Shown: positions 44,412 through 57,959 of the stretch, piece after piece
How positions within the stretch are numbered: the first letter of the stretch is position 1
How the letters are laid out: every line of letters begins with the position of its first letter
Source: Acanthochlamys bracteata
Lineage: Eukaryota; Streptophyta; Magnoliopsida; Pandanales; Velloziaceae
Assembly: GCA_019914995.1 (NCBI GenBank)
Contig: CM034134.1
Span: 1,816,145 to 1,880,144, forward strand
Reading direction: 5' to 3'
Length of the DNA: 64,000 bases
Translations under genes and position numbers: made by a program
Notes under the pieces: model-generated
Database searches by the model: none
Told to the model about the DNA's origin: nothing
The model's input: the letters and a program-made list of their open reading frames with translations, nothing else

Positions 44412-47400
44412 ATGGTGTTTGGTGTTGATTCTGATGGCAGCAACGGAGTCAACGATACAATTCCACATAAGCGATTTGCGCACATAGACAACAATGACAA
44501 TCGACTATGGAAAACAAGGATACACATGGAGATACCGGAATTTGATAGTAAACTTCAACCTGAAGAATTTCTTGATTGGGTACGCACTATTAACAAAATA
44601 TTTGAATTTAAAGGGCACCCATAAAAGGGTTTCATCCCGACAATGAGGTTCTGCGATAGAGCAGAAGCATGGTGGCATCAACTCAAGCTTTCAAGAACTC
44701 GAGAGCTAAGATTTCAGGATGAAAGAAGTTAAAGAAAAAGGTACAGACTAAATTTCTACCTTATAATTTTTAGAGAATATTGTACACCAGATTACAGAAC
44801 CTGCGGTAATGTACCAAAACAGTGTATGAATACACAACTGAATTCTATCAACTATTAGTACGCAATCACATTAAAGTGAAGATCAAATGGTGTTAAGATA
44901 TATTGGTGGTTTATGAGTACAAATTGAAGAAGTGTTACTTTTATTTGACCCTATCAATGTCTTGAATGCACACCAGAAAGCTTTACAAATGGAGAAACAA
45001 CTTGCACAAAGAGCAAACACCTTTCAGAATGGTTCTAGCAGGAACACCCGCATGGGACCTAATAACAATTGTCCATTATTAGGTTTGTGTTGTTTTAATT
45101 GCGGTGAATCTGGAAACAAATTCTCTGTTTGCAAAAATTCAAGAAAAGAACCATGTTAGGCGAAATTAATGATTACGAGCAGAGAGAATGGAGATTACTG
45201 AAGAAGCACAGTTTGATGATGAAATTTTGAGGAGTTCGTGGAAGGAGACGTTGGCTCTTCAATGGTGGTACTTCGAACGTGCTTAACTTCCAGAACTAAC
45301 GGCAATGACTAGCAACGTAATAATGTTTTCAATCGATATGTACCATAAAAGGAAAAGTGTGCCGCTTCATCATTGATGTTAGGAGATGTGAAAATCTCGT
45401 CTCAACAAAAGCAGTCCAAAGTTGAGAGTGCAAACTAAAAATCACCCCAACCATATAAGCTAGCTTGGCTCAAGAAAGGAGGTACTTACAGTTTCATAAT
45501 GTGCACTAATTAGATTTTCTATTAGTCCTCTAAATGACGCATGAGGCGACGTGGTGGTAATGGATGCTTGTCACCTACTGCTTAGCAGACCGTAGTAATT
45601 TGAAACGGGTGAAGTATGATGGACGCCGCAACATCTATAAAGTTTTTTTTTACAACAATACAAAAATTATATTGTCCTCTAACCAGGAAGATGGTAAGTC
45701 AAAGCCTTTGAGAGATAATACTAACGTTCTCTCTTTTGCAAGGTTTAGGGAAGAAGTGGAAGACCTTGGCATAGTCTTTTTCTGCTTGGAAAGAGATTAT
45801 CTTGAAGTAGGTGCTCCCTTGTAGTAGCTAATCTGGTAAATAATTTTTGCTGATGTATTTTCAAATGACCTGCCAAGTGGAATTCCACCATTATCTGATA
45901 TCTAACATTTAATCGATTTAGAACCAAAAAAAAAGAGCTACCTTAAATAATAGAACACATTACAGAACGAGCCCTAATGAACATGAGGAGATCCACAAAC
46001 AAGTGAAAGAGATACTATGCAAAGGGCATATTAGAGGGAGCATCAGTCCATGCGCAGTTTCAGTTCTTCTGACATCTAAAAAGGATGGGTGTGTGGCGTA
46101 TGTGTCAAGAGCTGTGTAATCAATAAGATTACTATATGGTACTAATTTCTCATTCCTCGCTTGGATGACCTATGGGTCAAATCAATGGCTTATCAATATT
46201 TTACAATTTGTACTTGAAAAGTGGATACCATCAAATTAGAATCAAATCTGGAAATGAATAGATGGCAACATTTAGGACACGGGAGAGCCTATATGAATGG
46301 TTAGTTATGCCTGGACTATCCAATGCACCCAGCACATTTATGCGAGTCATGAACCAAGCACTGCATCCATTTATTGGGTAGTTTGTTGTTGCATATTTTA
46401 ATAACATTTTAGTATATAGTAAGGACACTGATTTACACCTCCAACATCTACGTGAAGTATTGAGTGTCTTACGCAAGGAACAATTCTTCATTGCTAAATA
46501 GAAGGGGTCTTGCTAACACCTAAGGTACTTTGTCTTAGGTATGACGTGTCTGGTGATGGATTGCTAGCAGATTGAGCCAGTAAAGCAGTGGTTGAGATTG
46601 AAGACTAGTACTCATGATCTCACGTCATTTTTACAAGCATTTCATCCCAGCAGTATTATGCCTCCTATAACCGATTATATAAAAGTAACTCAATTTCAAT
46701 GAATTGCAAAAGTAGGTGAAGCATTTCAACTCATAAAAATTTGTTTAACAACTACTCCTACTGTAATATTACCTGACTTTACTCAACATTTTGAACTACA
46801 TAGTGATGCTTCCAAGATAGGCATTGGAGCAGTTTTGAGCCAGTCAAATCACCTCATAGCATTCTTTAGTGAAAAATTGTCTGAAGCCAAGACGAGATAC
46901 AACACCTACGATGTGGAGTTCTATGCCGTTGTACAAGTTTTGAAGCATTGACGACACTATCTCTTCCATTATATAGTCATATTTTATATTGACCAGATGT
47001 CTTGAAACACCACAACTAGGATAAGATCTCCGCTAATCATGCATCCTAGGCGGCATATCTCCAATACTTCACTTTTGTCCTGAGACATATATCAAATATT
47101 CTCTATAAAGTCGTTGGTGAATTAAAAAGAAGATGTAGCTTATTATCTACTTTGAGTATTAAGGTATGTGGCTTTGACTTGTTTCAGCAATTGTTAGAAA
47201 CTGATCCTTACTTTTCTGCAGGTCGTGGTTCAAGTGGGAGAAATGTCTAAATTTTTGTTACAGGATGGCTAGCTCTTTTCGGGCAACCAACTTTGCATTT
47301 CAAACTGTAGCCTCATTGTATGGATTATCAGATAACTCCATCGAGAAGGACATGTTGGGAGAGATAGCACTCTGCACCTAATCGCTTCTCTTATTTCTTG

Positions 47401-47700
47401 CCAACAATCTTCAAAGAGGTGGAGAGATAAGTTGAGAGATGTCCCTATGCCAAGTATCTAAGGGCACAACGTCAAATGCTGGATTGTATATGTATTTACC
47501 CATCCCTACTCAATCGTGGACAACTTTGAGCATGGACTTCATTCTTGGACTTCTGTAAACACAAAAGGGACATGATTCCAAAATTGGGTTAGTTGATCGG
47601 TTTCCAAAATTGTCTCACTTCATACCCTACACAAAAACCACAGATGTTGTTAACATTACTCAGTTATGTTTACGCTAAATATATCGCCTTCATGGTTACC
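44412..47700 (+). pseudogene. gypsy gag-pol remnant
   Basis: Fossil gag-pol in element order: gag capsid zone (44412-44900), zinc knuckle CFNCGESGNKFSVC (about 45090-45130), a worn protease zone, reverse transcriptase (about 45950-46500, with VAYFNNILVYSKD in place of the YxDD-type box region), RNase H (about 46780-46990, with FELHSDASKIGIGAVLSQ), and an integrase zone (about 47220-47700, very worn). The order RT-RNase H-integrase is diagnostic of Ty3/gypsy. It is broken in many places. Confidence 0.8.
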
Positions 47701-48923
47701 TGCATCTATTATGTCTAACACATGCTTTTGCTCAGCCATTTTTGGTACAGCCTATGGTGCAAGGTGCACAAAAAATTGACAGGGTCAGAGAGGAATGAGC
47801 TCCCACAAGGATTGTTGACAGAAGGAACAAACAAACAGAGAGGAGGTAAGAACCAGTTAAGAAACAAGTACTGACAGAACTCCCTGGAAGACCTCGCCGG
47901 AGTCGGAGGCCGACGGACAGGTGTTAGGGATATCCAGGGTTTATCACTGGAGGTTAGGGAAGAAGTGGACCAAGCCTGGACAATTGGCTCAAGGCTAGCA
48001 GTTGGGTGCAACTCATGGCAGCCAGTACACCTTTGAATGGTGTCCTAGGCGCCAATTGATCTGCAGCATCCGGTGCAAATTATTGGCATCCATATGCCAT
48101 TTAGGAGTTTAGCTCCAATAGGGAGTCTTCTGTTTTAGTTTTGTTAGAATAAAACTTTCTTATGGAAGAGCTTATCTTTTATTAGAATTTCAAATAATGA
48201 GTAACTCTTAGATTATAAACAAAGAAGGCATGACCTAGGTAGAGGCAGTTATGATTGAGTTTCTTATATTATTTCTTAAGTTCTTCTACTCTTTTCCATG
48301 TTCCTGCTGATGCTCCCTTGTTCGTCTCTCTCTTCTCACCTTGGTCACATGGATCATATCATTGTCACCCTTTCACGATGATCTGTCCACGGTATAACAC
48401 TTGGATCCTCTTCGGTAATTCCTTTTAGGTCTAGATCGCTTGCCAACAATAGTAAAAATTAGGCAGGGGCGACCGAAATCGCAAGTTACATACGACCTTC
48501 ACCCGGTTTGCACCAATTGTCACTGATCCGACAGTGAATGGCGGTTCCGAAGCATGGGGAGTCACGCACGTAGCTACAGAAAGCCAGAAGGAAATTTCAC
48601 TCAGATTTGTAGGGGCAATTAAATGGACGACATATTGGAGCTATGGAGTAAAAGAGGGTAGCGGTAGCGAACAAAAATTCGATGTCGAATTTTTCTTTGG
48701 CGTAGAGAGCATGACATAGTGGGTAGCTCGGACTTGCGAAAGCTTACTCATAGATACCAAGAGAACGACGGAGTAAGAGATAGCGATCGAAAATTCAAGA
48801 TCAAAATTTTGCAGGCATGGAGATGATGATATACTATAATAAGAAACTGGAAGACAGTCAACGAGGAGCAAACTTGGTAGAGTTGGCTGGGATTAAGTAG
48901 TTCGAGTGGGGAAGTAGCTGTAA

Positions 48924-49196
48924 TGTGAAGCCCTTGACTTATTCATGAGCCAGCTACATTAGATTGAAGAATTTTACAGTAGTTAGAATCACTTATTTAA
49001 GGCTTTCTATAGATGTTTGACTTTTCCCAAAATTCTAGTTCTTAACTAGTTCAAGACTCTTGTCTTTTTTCCTATTTATATACTTAGAAGTTCTTTACAA
49101 GTACGGTGAACAGTTTTTGAACTAAATTAATACTTCGCTCTATCTATTATTCGACATTCTGTAATTAATGAGTTTTGGAGATTTAATCATTCTAGT
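48924..49196 (+). repeat. gypsy right LTR, first part
   Basis: Starts tgtgaagcccttgactt after a purine-rich gagtggggaag tract and continues to the nested Sirevirus LTR. It resumes at 51309. Confidence 0.75.
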
Positions 49197-51308
49197 TGTA
49201 AAAGAAACCTGCAAAATATCGACTCCAGAATGGGGGTTGAATTGAGTTATGGTAAAAATAAAATTAAAATAGTTAACTGTTCTGAAAATAGTCACAGATT
49301 AGTTAGGTATCAGTTAATTAGAAGATTACTCACGAGCGGCTGAATGTTAACTGTATTTTGCACCTAAATATTAGCACAATATAATTCAAACAAACTAATC
49401 AGAAGTGTTAAGATATTCAAATCAGTCAGCTTATCAAGAATTTTATAGTTCAGTACCTCTGTACCTATGTTCACATCACTTGACACCGCATGTGAAATCC
49501 ACTAACATTGAGCCAACGTACAATCAACCAAGATTTGGTGTTTCGTAAAACACCTCCACCTCAATTGAGTCTTCTCACAAGGACAACCCTAACAATCCTT
49601 CAAGATTCTCAAAATCTCTCCGGCTACAATCATGCACACCTTCATAAAAACCTAACACAAACCCGCTAACGTACTCCTATGCTAGCAAATTGAGAACTCG
49701 CAAGTTCTCCAACAACCTTTCTCTCAAGATTACAAGTGTTTCACAAGATAAAGCTTAAGACATCTCTCTAACAATGATTTCTAATCTCACGTCAAGAAAG
49801 CTTAAGAGATCTAAAAACTTATAAAATAAAAAATAAAAAGAATGAATCTCAAGAATAACTCTCGGTAAGGTTAATCTCTTTGTCGAGTAACAAGAAGAAT
49901 GGCTCGTTTGATTTCTCTGTTCATGTGTGTTCTTGTTGTCTTCTTCATTAGAAATATATAGCAAAGAGTTCTTGATCTTACGATGGAAGCTGCATGAAGT
50001 GATCAAGGGTTGCAATGGCTAGAAGCAATGCAAGATCATGATCTAGTTCCAACGGCTAGTTGATGTGTTATTTCGGTTGTAACTTTTTCTCTAAAATTTT
50101 CTTTGATTTATTCCCTTGGCTGGCCATTGCTTTCTGATGTGGATCTCTTCTACTAGGTGTCAAGAACACGTCTTCAAAATCTCAAGTGAATCAGATGCCA
50201 TATGATGCATCAAAACAATCCAATGGTCTAAATGCTTCCTAGAGTTTCTACTGCCATGTCATCCGAATGTTGTGGTAGATTTCTTCAAGGAACCAATATG
50301 ATTTCCTTCCATAGAATTAATCGCTAGGATTTCCTCTCCAATCTTCATATAAAGATCATATTAAAAATTCAAACGGATGGCCAAGATATGATTGTTTGAA
50401 TTAGATCAGGTAGAAATTGTATTCATGCTGAATTCTTTCCATCTTTGTAGATTTTCTTGATATCTTCTAATATCTTCTTTATAAAATCTAAAATAAATAT
50501 TCTGAATATATTCTTGATTGATCTATCCTATTTTGAAATCAGCTGTAACTAATTGGCACTAGTAAGGAACCAAAATAACTGGGGCGCACTCATAGCTGGT
50601 ATGGTTATGTCCAGTTTGAAATGTACTGTATCTAGTCACTTTGTGAAGATTTTTCTAAACTTCATTAGTGCCTCAAATTTGGATTGTAGATAGATCTACG
50701 AGTTAGCTTCAAGTAGAAAAAATTGGATCTCCAAAATGTGGCTCACATTGACAGATATTGAGTTTGCACGCTGCGGTCCAGATTAGATTCACTTAGGTGC
50801 ATCCAGAAATGACAGATGCAAAACAATGAGCTTCTTCAATTGAATTCATTTATCCATGGAATGAGCTGAATTTTGGATTGTAGAACCTTCATGATGTCTT
50901 CTGTGCGTATTAAAAATTGGATCTCCAAAATCGTGTTTGAGCTAAGAGATATAACATTTGCCATTTGAAGTGTCAAGATGCAAGAACTAGTTGATCCAGT
51001 GATGTGGGCAGTGTGACCAACGAACTTCACCGAATTTTTCTGTCTTTGATATCTGATGAAATTTCGACCTCTTGGTCACCATTTATCTGTGTCAATCTTT
51101 CAAATGCTCTTAAGAAGTCTCCGTTTTGTGCCGTGAGTAGAAAGATGTTCATTTGTAAAGTTGACATGTTGGTAAGGTCTCAACACTTAGCTAATTTCTG
51201 CAATATGTTCTATCCAGCTCCATTGCTTTTCAAATCCAATGTAGACATGTTCATAGCTTAGTAATGATTATAAAATATGCGACATCAAAATATTTGGAAT
51301 TTTAAGCA
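49197..51308 (-). repeat. solo Sirevirus LTR nested in gypsy LTR
   Basis: A 2.1-kb insertion with TG...CA ends (TGTAAAAG at 49197, TTTAAGCA at 51308), flanked by ctagt (49192-49196) and ctagc (51309-51313), a 4-of-5 target duplication. In reverse orientation it resembles the Sirevirus LTR at 5552-6992: a TGCTTAAAATTCC start followed by attttgatg, a ggttgtccttgtgagaaga-like block, and an end with actcaattcaaccccc. No internal domain accompanies it, so it is a solo LTR left by recombination between the two LTRs. Confidence 0.75.
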
Positions 51309-51442
51309 CTAGCATTCTACGAATTCACAAAACACTTACACACTTTTATTTCAACATTCTTTTAGAATTCACAAAACACTAGTTGCCTTAATGACGTGTT
51401 TCGATTGAAGTTTCGTTGCGGTAGTTCTTTTGCACATTATCA
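51309..51442 (+). repeat. gypsy right LTR, second part
   Basis: Resumes the chromovirus LTR after the solo LTR (cgaattcac.., tcaacattcttttagaatt, agttgccttaatgacgtgtttcgattgaag) and ends cacattatca, matching the left LTR's end ttttatca. Confidence 0.7.
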
Positions 51443-51936
51443 AAATCACTTTTGAATAATCTTTTTGTGTTCTTTTATAGTAATTTATTTCATTGTTGAG
51501 TTCCTATGTGTGGACTTAAATATTTTATTTTCTATCTTGTAGGTCCTAAGTTGTAATTTCATAAAAATGAAATAAAATAAGAAAAGAAGAACAGATGGAG
51601 GTGAGGAAAATGTAGCCGCTCCGCAGCCGAAGAAGAAAGCAAAAAAAAGATAAGAGAGAGAGCGAGAAAGAGAATGAGGGTTCTACGTGTTCACCATTAA
51701 TGCTCCATCACTACAGCAGCAACTCTCACTTGCTCGCGCTTTGCATTGTTGCTGTCGCCACTGCTTGTTGTCCGCTAATGCAAAGGCATAACTGGTATTC
51801 TACCATAGAAAGAGAGAAGAAGAGAGGAGTAGAAGAAATTTTGTAGCTCAATTTCATCATTTTTGAATGCAAGGTGATATTGTTCTCAACCTCTCTTTAT
51901 TATTTATGATTTGAATGTGTGTGTATCATCAAGAAT
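51443..51936. other. short spacer, no gene recognised
   Basis: About 490 bp with a purine-rich agaagaaagc/agagagagcgag zone (51590-51680). It lies between the chromovirus and the Athila-type element. I see no supported gene. Confidence 0.4.
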
Positions 51937-53418
51937 TGTAGCTAAAGATGACGTGATTCCCTAATGGTGTTTTAGATATGAATTTATACTATATTATTGT
52001 TGCTATCGCAAGTGTACGAGTCGCACAAGTAATACAATGATGAGAAAAATATCGTTCCCATGAGAATTGATTAACTTATTAAGTACCGAAAATAACTATT
52101 TTTAAAATTATTTGAACGATCGATCTAAAAAGAGCGAATGCTAAAACTAAAGAAAGTAAAACAAGCTAAACCTAACACCCATAAGATTTCAATGATATAT
52201 ACGCTAGGGCAATTGATTTCATAGTAATTAATCCAATTTAACTCCGTATTCATACGATCGAAGTTTATAATCTTTTATTGACTGTTGGAAAACCCTAATT
52301 TCTTTGATATACTTTCTCAAACTATACCAAAAGTACTTTCATGCAATAACTCACTATATCTCTATGTGAATTAACATACAAGGGAGCTCATTAAGTTCTA
52401 TGGCATCCTACATTAACTGCATGAACCAGAAGAGTACATCTCTGTCTCTCATGCAATTCATGGCATTCATCACAAAGACTAATTCATACATCACATCTCT
52501 GTCTCAATATGAATCTCAAATCGATTGAATATTGATCAGATACTCAAAAGCATTAAGCACGGTAATGAATACTCAATAAACAATTATAAAACTTCGAATA
52601 TCATAGAATTAAGAATTAAATCATCATAGTTAGCCTACATTTTAGCCCTAGTACGGAGAAATTTAGTTCATAATTTTCAGATCTAAAAAACAAAGAGAAA
52701 CATGAGAGATAGAACAAAAGAACCCTGAACAAAGAGTGGTGTCGAGCGAACTGCCGTCTCTTTTCTTTGCTCCGTGCTTCTGTCTGTCTTTTCCCCGTTG
52801 CAGCAGCAAGAACCCCAAAAAATAAACCCTAGATGAGCCGCCCTTCCTACTCTCTCCTCCTGCCCCCCTTGGAAATTCGAAAATTGGGTATTTAAAATTG
52901 TAGGGTTTTTCTTTCCATAATTAGGTTGGTGCAGTCCAAACTAATCCGAACTCTCTATCCACCCATTTGTCTGCACTGTTTGGGGGTCTATTTGGCCTCC
53001 AAAAAATAAATTAAAATACTTAAGTTTAAGATCAATGTCTTATGTTTCCAACTATATATCAATATATCATTTAAAAAACGGAAAGGCCGTCAAGTGCACA
53101 CGTTTCAGAAACTGTGCACATGATTCGAGTCTGCATCGTATCTCAACTTCTTCTGTGAATATATATCAAATGGTTGCCCAGAAAATTTTGAAATAATTCA
53201 TGGACCAACTAGAATGTCTTGGCTTTTAAACCCAATTGGCTGTTCACAAAATCTCCACAGAAAAGTCAAATTTTCATAAAAAACTCTCAGACTACACGGA
53301 ATTGCTAAAAATTAAGAAAAACAAAGAATTAAGGTTCTTTTTTATTAGTTTCTCTATATAAAAATAAGCATATCTAATGCAAAAGTGCATAATATTATGT
53401 ATATATTTGAGCACATCA
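51937..53418 (-). repeat. Athila-type outer element, 3' LTR
   Basis: About 1.48 kb. The right edge gagcacatca adjoins ttacccccaca, the reverse of a tgtgggggtaa polypurine tract. The left edge is placed at tgtagctaaag by analogy with tgtagataaaa of the inner element's LTR; both lie shortly before a cgcaagtg word. The segment from 52259 matches 6993-8028. The left edge is the less certain one. Confidence 0.8.
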
Positions 53419-53430
53419 ATTACCCCCACA

Positions 53431-54590
53431 CTTAGATTTTTTCTCGCCCTCGAGTAATAAAATAAATATTAATGTTCATGTAGCTTGGTTGAATTTCATA
53501 ACACCATTATATTCAGATCTGTCATTGAATGCATAACTCATGAAAATTTTTCGTAGTACAACCAATTATATTTTCTCGATCACACACACACACTTGTTCA
53601 GATGAAAGCAAATAATTTAAGGCAAGAGAGCTAAACTCATGAATATAAGTACTTAGATGGTCAACAAGCTCAAATGCCTATTTTGATCTCTTCGACTCTT
53701 ATAATTTCAGTATCGAAGTTTAAATCGAGCAAGTCAAACTAAGTAGTATCTGAATTCCCCTTTCGTGTCCAGGACTTAGTCAGGTATATCATTATTATTA
53801 TTTATTTATTTATTTATTTTTTTTACTCACAGTAGATAGCTTTCATACTATCACAAAGATAGCCCACTTCCTTAGTAGATTATCTCTTATATATTTGTGG
53901 TACATAGGGCCAAATTACTCAAGGTTAGCTTTCACACTTTTGTGTAGGTAGCTCTTTTCGACTAGACTAGCCTGACTAGTGCAATGTCTTTTATGGAGAC
54001 AATAGTTAGGAATGGAATTCTAGTATATAGTGAATGTTCAATATAATTCTCAATCCAACATTACATAGCTTTAGATCTCAAAATGGCAAAAAGAGCAAAT
54101 CAATTCTCTAAGCTACTCATGATCACAAGTTCAAGCTAACAAATACCACATTCATCACTAGTTAACATAAGAATTAATTTCAATAGCTATGTGTTTAGTC
54201 CATCTCCAAGAATTAAGACTCAAGATAGAAAATTTTCATAATAAGTGGTGTACTCCAACCAACCAAACGACAACAACATAAGCATTACAAACATTTTTCT
54301 ACCCCCACACTTGGAACTAACATTGTACTCAATGTGTATACCCAAAAAAATATAAGCAAAGAGGAGAGGTTAGAAAACGACCCTGATTTTTGTGCTTGCT
54401 TACTCAATATTCCTTATGCTTATGTCCACTTGTCATGTTTCTCCTTGTGATTTGAAATTTATTAGAATTAAATACAAATCAAAACAGAAAACTAACTAAA
54501 AATTCAAAATAAATGAAAACTAAATGATGAAAAACTTGGGTTTTCTCCCAATAAGCGCTTTATTTATAGTTTATAGCCTGACTTCTTTCC
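53431..54590 (-). other. non-coding 3' region of the outer Athila-type element
   Basis: AT-rich, no reading frame of note. It carries a second acccccacacttgg tract near 54301, similar in place and sequence to tcccccccaagcttg near 56263 in the inner element. This confirms that both belong to one lineage. Confidence 0.6.
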
Positions 54591-54592
54591 CT

Positions 54593-55475
54593 CTATGCCG
54601 GTTCAAGGAGAATGGATGTCTTGTTGTTGTCAAAACTAGCAAAATATGGTTTCAATCGTTGCCCATTAACTTTGAATATACCTTTCTTCTCATCAATAAT
54701 CTCGACTGCTCCATAAGGAAAAACTCTTACCATAGTGAATGGACCCAACCATCTTGGTTTAAGCTTTCCAGGGAATAGACGTAACCGCGAGTTGTATAGT
54801 AGAACTTGCTGTCCAGGAATGAACTCCTTTCTTAATATGTTCTTGTCATGCCAGGCCTTGATTTTTTTCTTGTAAATTCTAATGTTTTCATAAGCTTCAT
54901 GTCGAAATTCGTCCATTTCATTTAGCTGCAACAGTCTTTTCTCTCCTGCTGCTTGCATGTCAAAATTTAACTTCTTAACTGCCCAATATGCTCGATGCTC
55001 TAGTTCCACAGGTAGATAGCAAGCTTTCCCAAACACTAGATAGTACGGAGACATTCCAATTGGAGTTTTGAATGCTTTGCGGTGAGCTCATAATGCATCG
55101 TCTAATATCTTTGACCAATCTTTCATTGAAGTGTTCACTGTTTTCTCAAGTATGCGCTTCAATTCTCGGTTTGAAACTTCAACTTGGCCGTTGGTTTGAA
55201 GATGATAGGCAGTGGCTACTCAATATGTGACACCATATTTTCTTAATAAACATTCAAATTGACGATTAGAAAAGTGTGTACCTTGATCACTAATGATTAC
55301 TTTTGGAGTGCCATACCGAAAAAAAATGTAATTTTGTAGAAAGTTTACCACAGCCTTACTGTCTTTTGTAGGTAATGCCACAGTCTCCACCCACTTGGAG
55401 ACATAGTCAACAACGACTAAGATGTATTTATTCAAAAATGAAGAAAAGAAATGGTTCCATGAAGCCTATTCAACA
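54593..55475 (-). pseudogene. Athila-type outer element, integrase C-terminal part
   Basis: Fossil integrase. In element order: catalytic-core start with [15 protein letters not shown] (about 55430-55380), [15 protein letters not shown] (about 55290-55240), [20 protein letters not shown] (from 55054), and a C-terminal [17 protein letters not shown] zone before the end at 54593. These are typical of the Athila group. It forms part of the split outer element. Confidence 0.85.
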
Positions 55476-56590
55476 AATTAACATCATTTACAAACTCCCT
55501 TAATTGCACTATATAGTAATCAAATCAATTCAACCTCGCATTCCAAAATATATGCAACATACTAGAAGGAAGTTTAGAATTCAATGTCCATAAGTATGTT
55601 TAGAAATCATCTCCCCACTGCACATACAATTTTTAGAGATTTACCAAGTTATTTTAAATGTTGTAATGAATGAAATCAAATTTAGGAAGTCGTCAAAATA
55701 CAAAGTAACCAAAAGCACATTTAACTTCAAGAAGAACAAGGTATACTCAAGCATTGGCCCAATTTTGCGGATCTTTTATTTATTTAATTGCTCTTTCTTC
55801 ACCATTGCACTTTACAATGTATACTCGAGCTTTTTTTTTTTTTTTTTTTTTTAATACAAATGCTCTTTCTTTACCCTTGTGCTTTTCAAAGACTCTTTAT
55901 AACTCTGTATCTCAATTATCTCTAAAAATTGAAAACAAAACAAGACAACACAAAAAATACTAAGATCAACTCTAAGCCTCGCATTGTATGATGATAGATG
56001 TCATCACTCGCTATAGACTATGAAATCGAAATCCTCTATAAAATATGTTCAATTGCATTGTCTATAATGACAAGATTTTATCAACTCAATTATATACAGT
56101 ACTATATCAAGAAGAATGTTGGCTTAGTTAATAAGAATATTATACGAACAAACTCAATAAGGATTCTAATTTCAAAAGCCATACTAGAAAGAGTGTTCAA
56201 ATTCATTATTGAAAAATGGATGATAGACTATCAATCGATGTTTATGTATAATTTTCTATCTCCCCCCCAAGCTTGAATCCGACATTGTCCTCAATGGTGA
56301 AAGATAAAAATAAACAATGTATAAAGCAAAGGAATAAACATTGAGGTGTAGGAAAGCTCCCCTGATTTTAAATAGTCTGAATCTTTGATTAACTTCTCCA
56401 TCAACTGCATCACAGGAACAAATCTTTGCATTATAGTGATTCTTCTTTCTTTCCGAATCCTTCAAAAATAATAAACATATCAAATCAAACGAAAACAAAA
56501 TCCTACAAAATTCAATTGCTACTAGAGAGAAAGGTCTTGGGTTGTCTCCCAATAAGCGCTAAATTTAACGTCTTCAGCCAGACGAGAAGT
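55476..56590 (-). other. non-coding 3' tract of the inner Athila-type element
   Basis: AT-rich, with a 22-base T run (55831-55852) and a tcccccccaagcttg tract near 56263. No gene is seen. The boundary with the outer element is at about 55475, where integrase coding sequence stops. Confidence 0.6.
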
Positions 56591-56593
56591 TTG

Positions 56594-57700
56594 TCAAATA
56601 GGATCGCATAGTTGAAGGGTTGGTTCAGTTTGGATTGCGGGGGTGGCCTCCAAGTATGGCTTCAAGCGATGCCCATTGACCTTAAATTGTGCTCCAGATT
56701 TGAGATCCTTGATTTCTATAGCTCCATGTGGAAAGATTTCAACTATCTCATATGGTCCATGCCATTTTGACTTCAGCTTTACTGGAAAGAGTTTCAACTG
56801 TTAGTTAAACAATAAAACTTTCATACCTGGAGTAAACTCTTTTCGCTGAATTGACTTGTCATGATAGGACTTTGTGTGTTCCTTATAAATCTTTGCATTC
56901 TCATAAGCTTCGTTACGAATTTCTTCCAATTCATTAAGTTGCAACTTTCTTTCATTCCCTACATCCTTCATGTCAAAATTTAGTTTCTTTATAGCCCAAT
57001 ATGCATTATGTTCAAGTTCCATAGGTAAATGACATGCTTTTCTAAATACAATACGATATGGACTCATCCCTATAGGTGTTTTATATGCTGTCCTGTAAAC
57101 CCATAAAGCATCATTAAGTTTTATTGCCCAATCCTTTCTTGTGGTATTCACAGTTTTCTCCAAAAATATTCTTAATTTCTCTATTGCTAATATCTACTTA
57201 TTCTGAGGTTTGAGGGTGATATGGAGTGGCTACCTTATGAGTTATGCCATATTTTCTTAGCAAAACATCAAAAAGTTTATTGCAAAAATATTTACCACCA
57301 TCACTAATGATTGCTCTAGGGATTCCAAATCTAGTGAAATCATATTCTTAAAAAATTTAAGGACAATCTTATGATCATTAGCTTTTGTAGCTTGAGCCTC
57401 TACCCATTTAGATGCATAATCAACAGCAAGAAGAATATAAGAATACCCAAAGGAGGAAGAAAATGGACCCATGAAGTCTATACCCCAAACATCAAAGAGT
57501 TCTACAACCAAATATTAGTCAAAGGCATCATGTTCCTCTTGCTGATATTTCCTATTTTTGGCATCTGTCACACTTAGAACAAAAGTTAAATGCATCTTTA
57601 AATAAAGTGAGCCAAAGGAAACCTGATTGAAGGATTTTATGGGCTATTTTCTTAGCACCAAAATGACCTCCACATGCTAACTCATGGCTATGCCTTAGAG
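56594..57700 (-). pseudogene. inner Athila-type element, integrase
   Basis: Fossil integrase. Parts: an HHCC zinc-binding zone with [20 protein letters not shown] and FCSKCDRCQ (about 57700-57550), a core with [13 protein letters not shown] and [14 protein letters not shown] (about 57510-57390), and a C-terminal part with [20 protein letters not shown] and a final [16 protein letters not shown] zone. It closely parallels the outer element's integrase. Confidence 0.85.
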
Positions 57701-57959
57701 TGCTTTCTTGTTCATCCTCACGAACGCATCTTCTAATGATTTGGTCCGGAGAGTGCTTCAACAAATAGGGATCATCCCAATAATAGTGTTTCACTATAGA
57801 CAGAAATCTCTTCTTTTTCTGAAAAGATAAATTATTTTTCAATACACCACTAGCAAGATAATTCACAAAATCAGCATACCAAGGTTCTTTATAAGTAATG
57901 GAAAGAAGTTGTTCATCTGGAAAAGAATCATTTAGAGGCATATCATCTCCTTCTCTTTG

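Larger units (their letters stand above)
43786..51442 (+). mobile_element. old Ty3/gypsy chromovirus-like element
   Basis: A gypsy LTR retrotransposon in plus orientation: left LTR about 43786-44240, gag-pol remnant 44412-47700, a non-coding 3' region, and right LTR from about 48924 to 51442 interrupted by a solo Sirevirus LTR (49197-51308). Gag has the IPEFDSKLQPEEFLDWV stretch and a CFNCGESGNKFSVC zinc knuckle typical of plant chromoviruses. The two LTRs share blocks but differ at many positions, so it is an old insertion. It is badly broken, with well over ten breaks. Its age exceeds that of the LTR nested in it. Confidence 0.8.
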
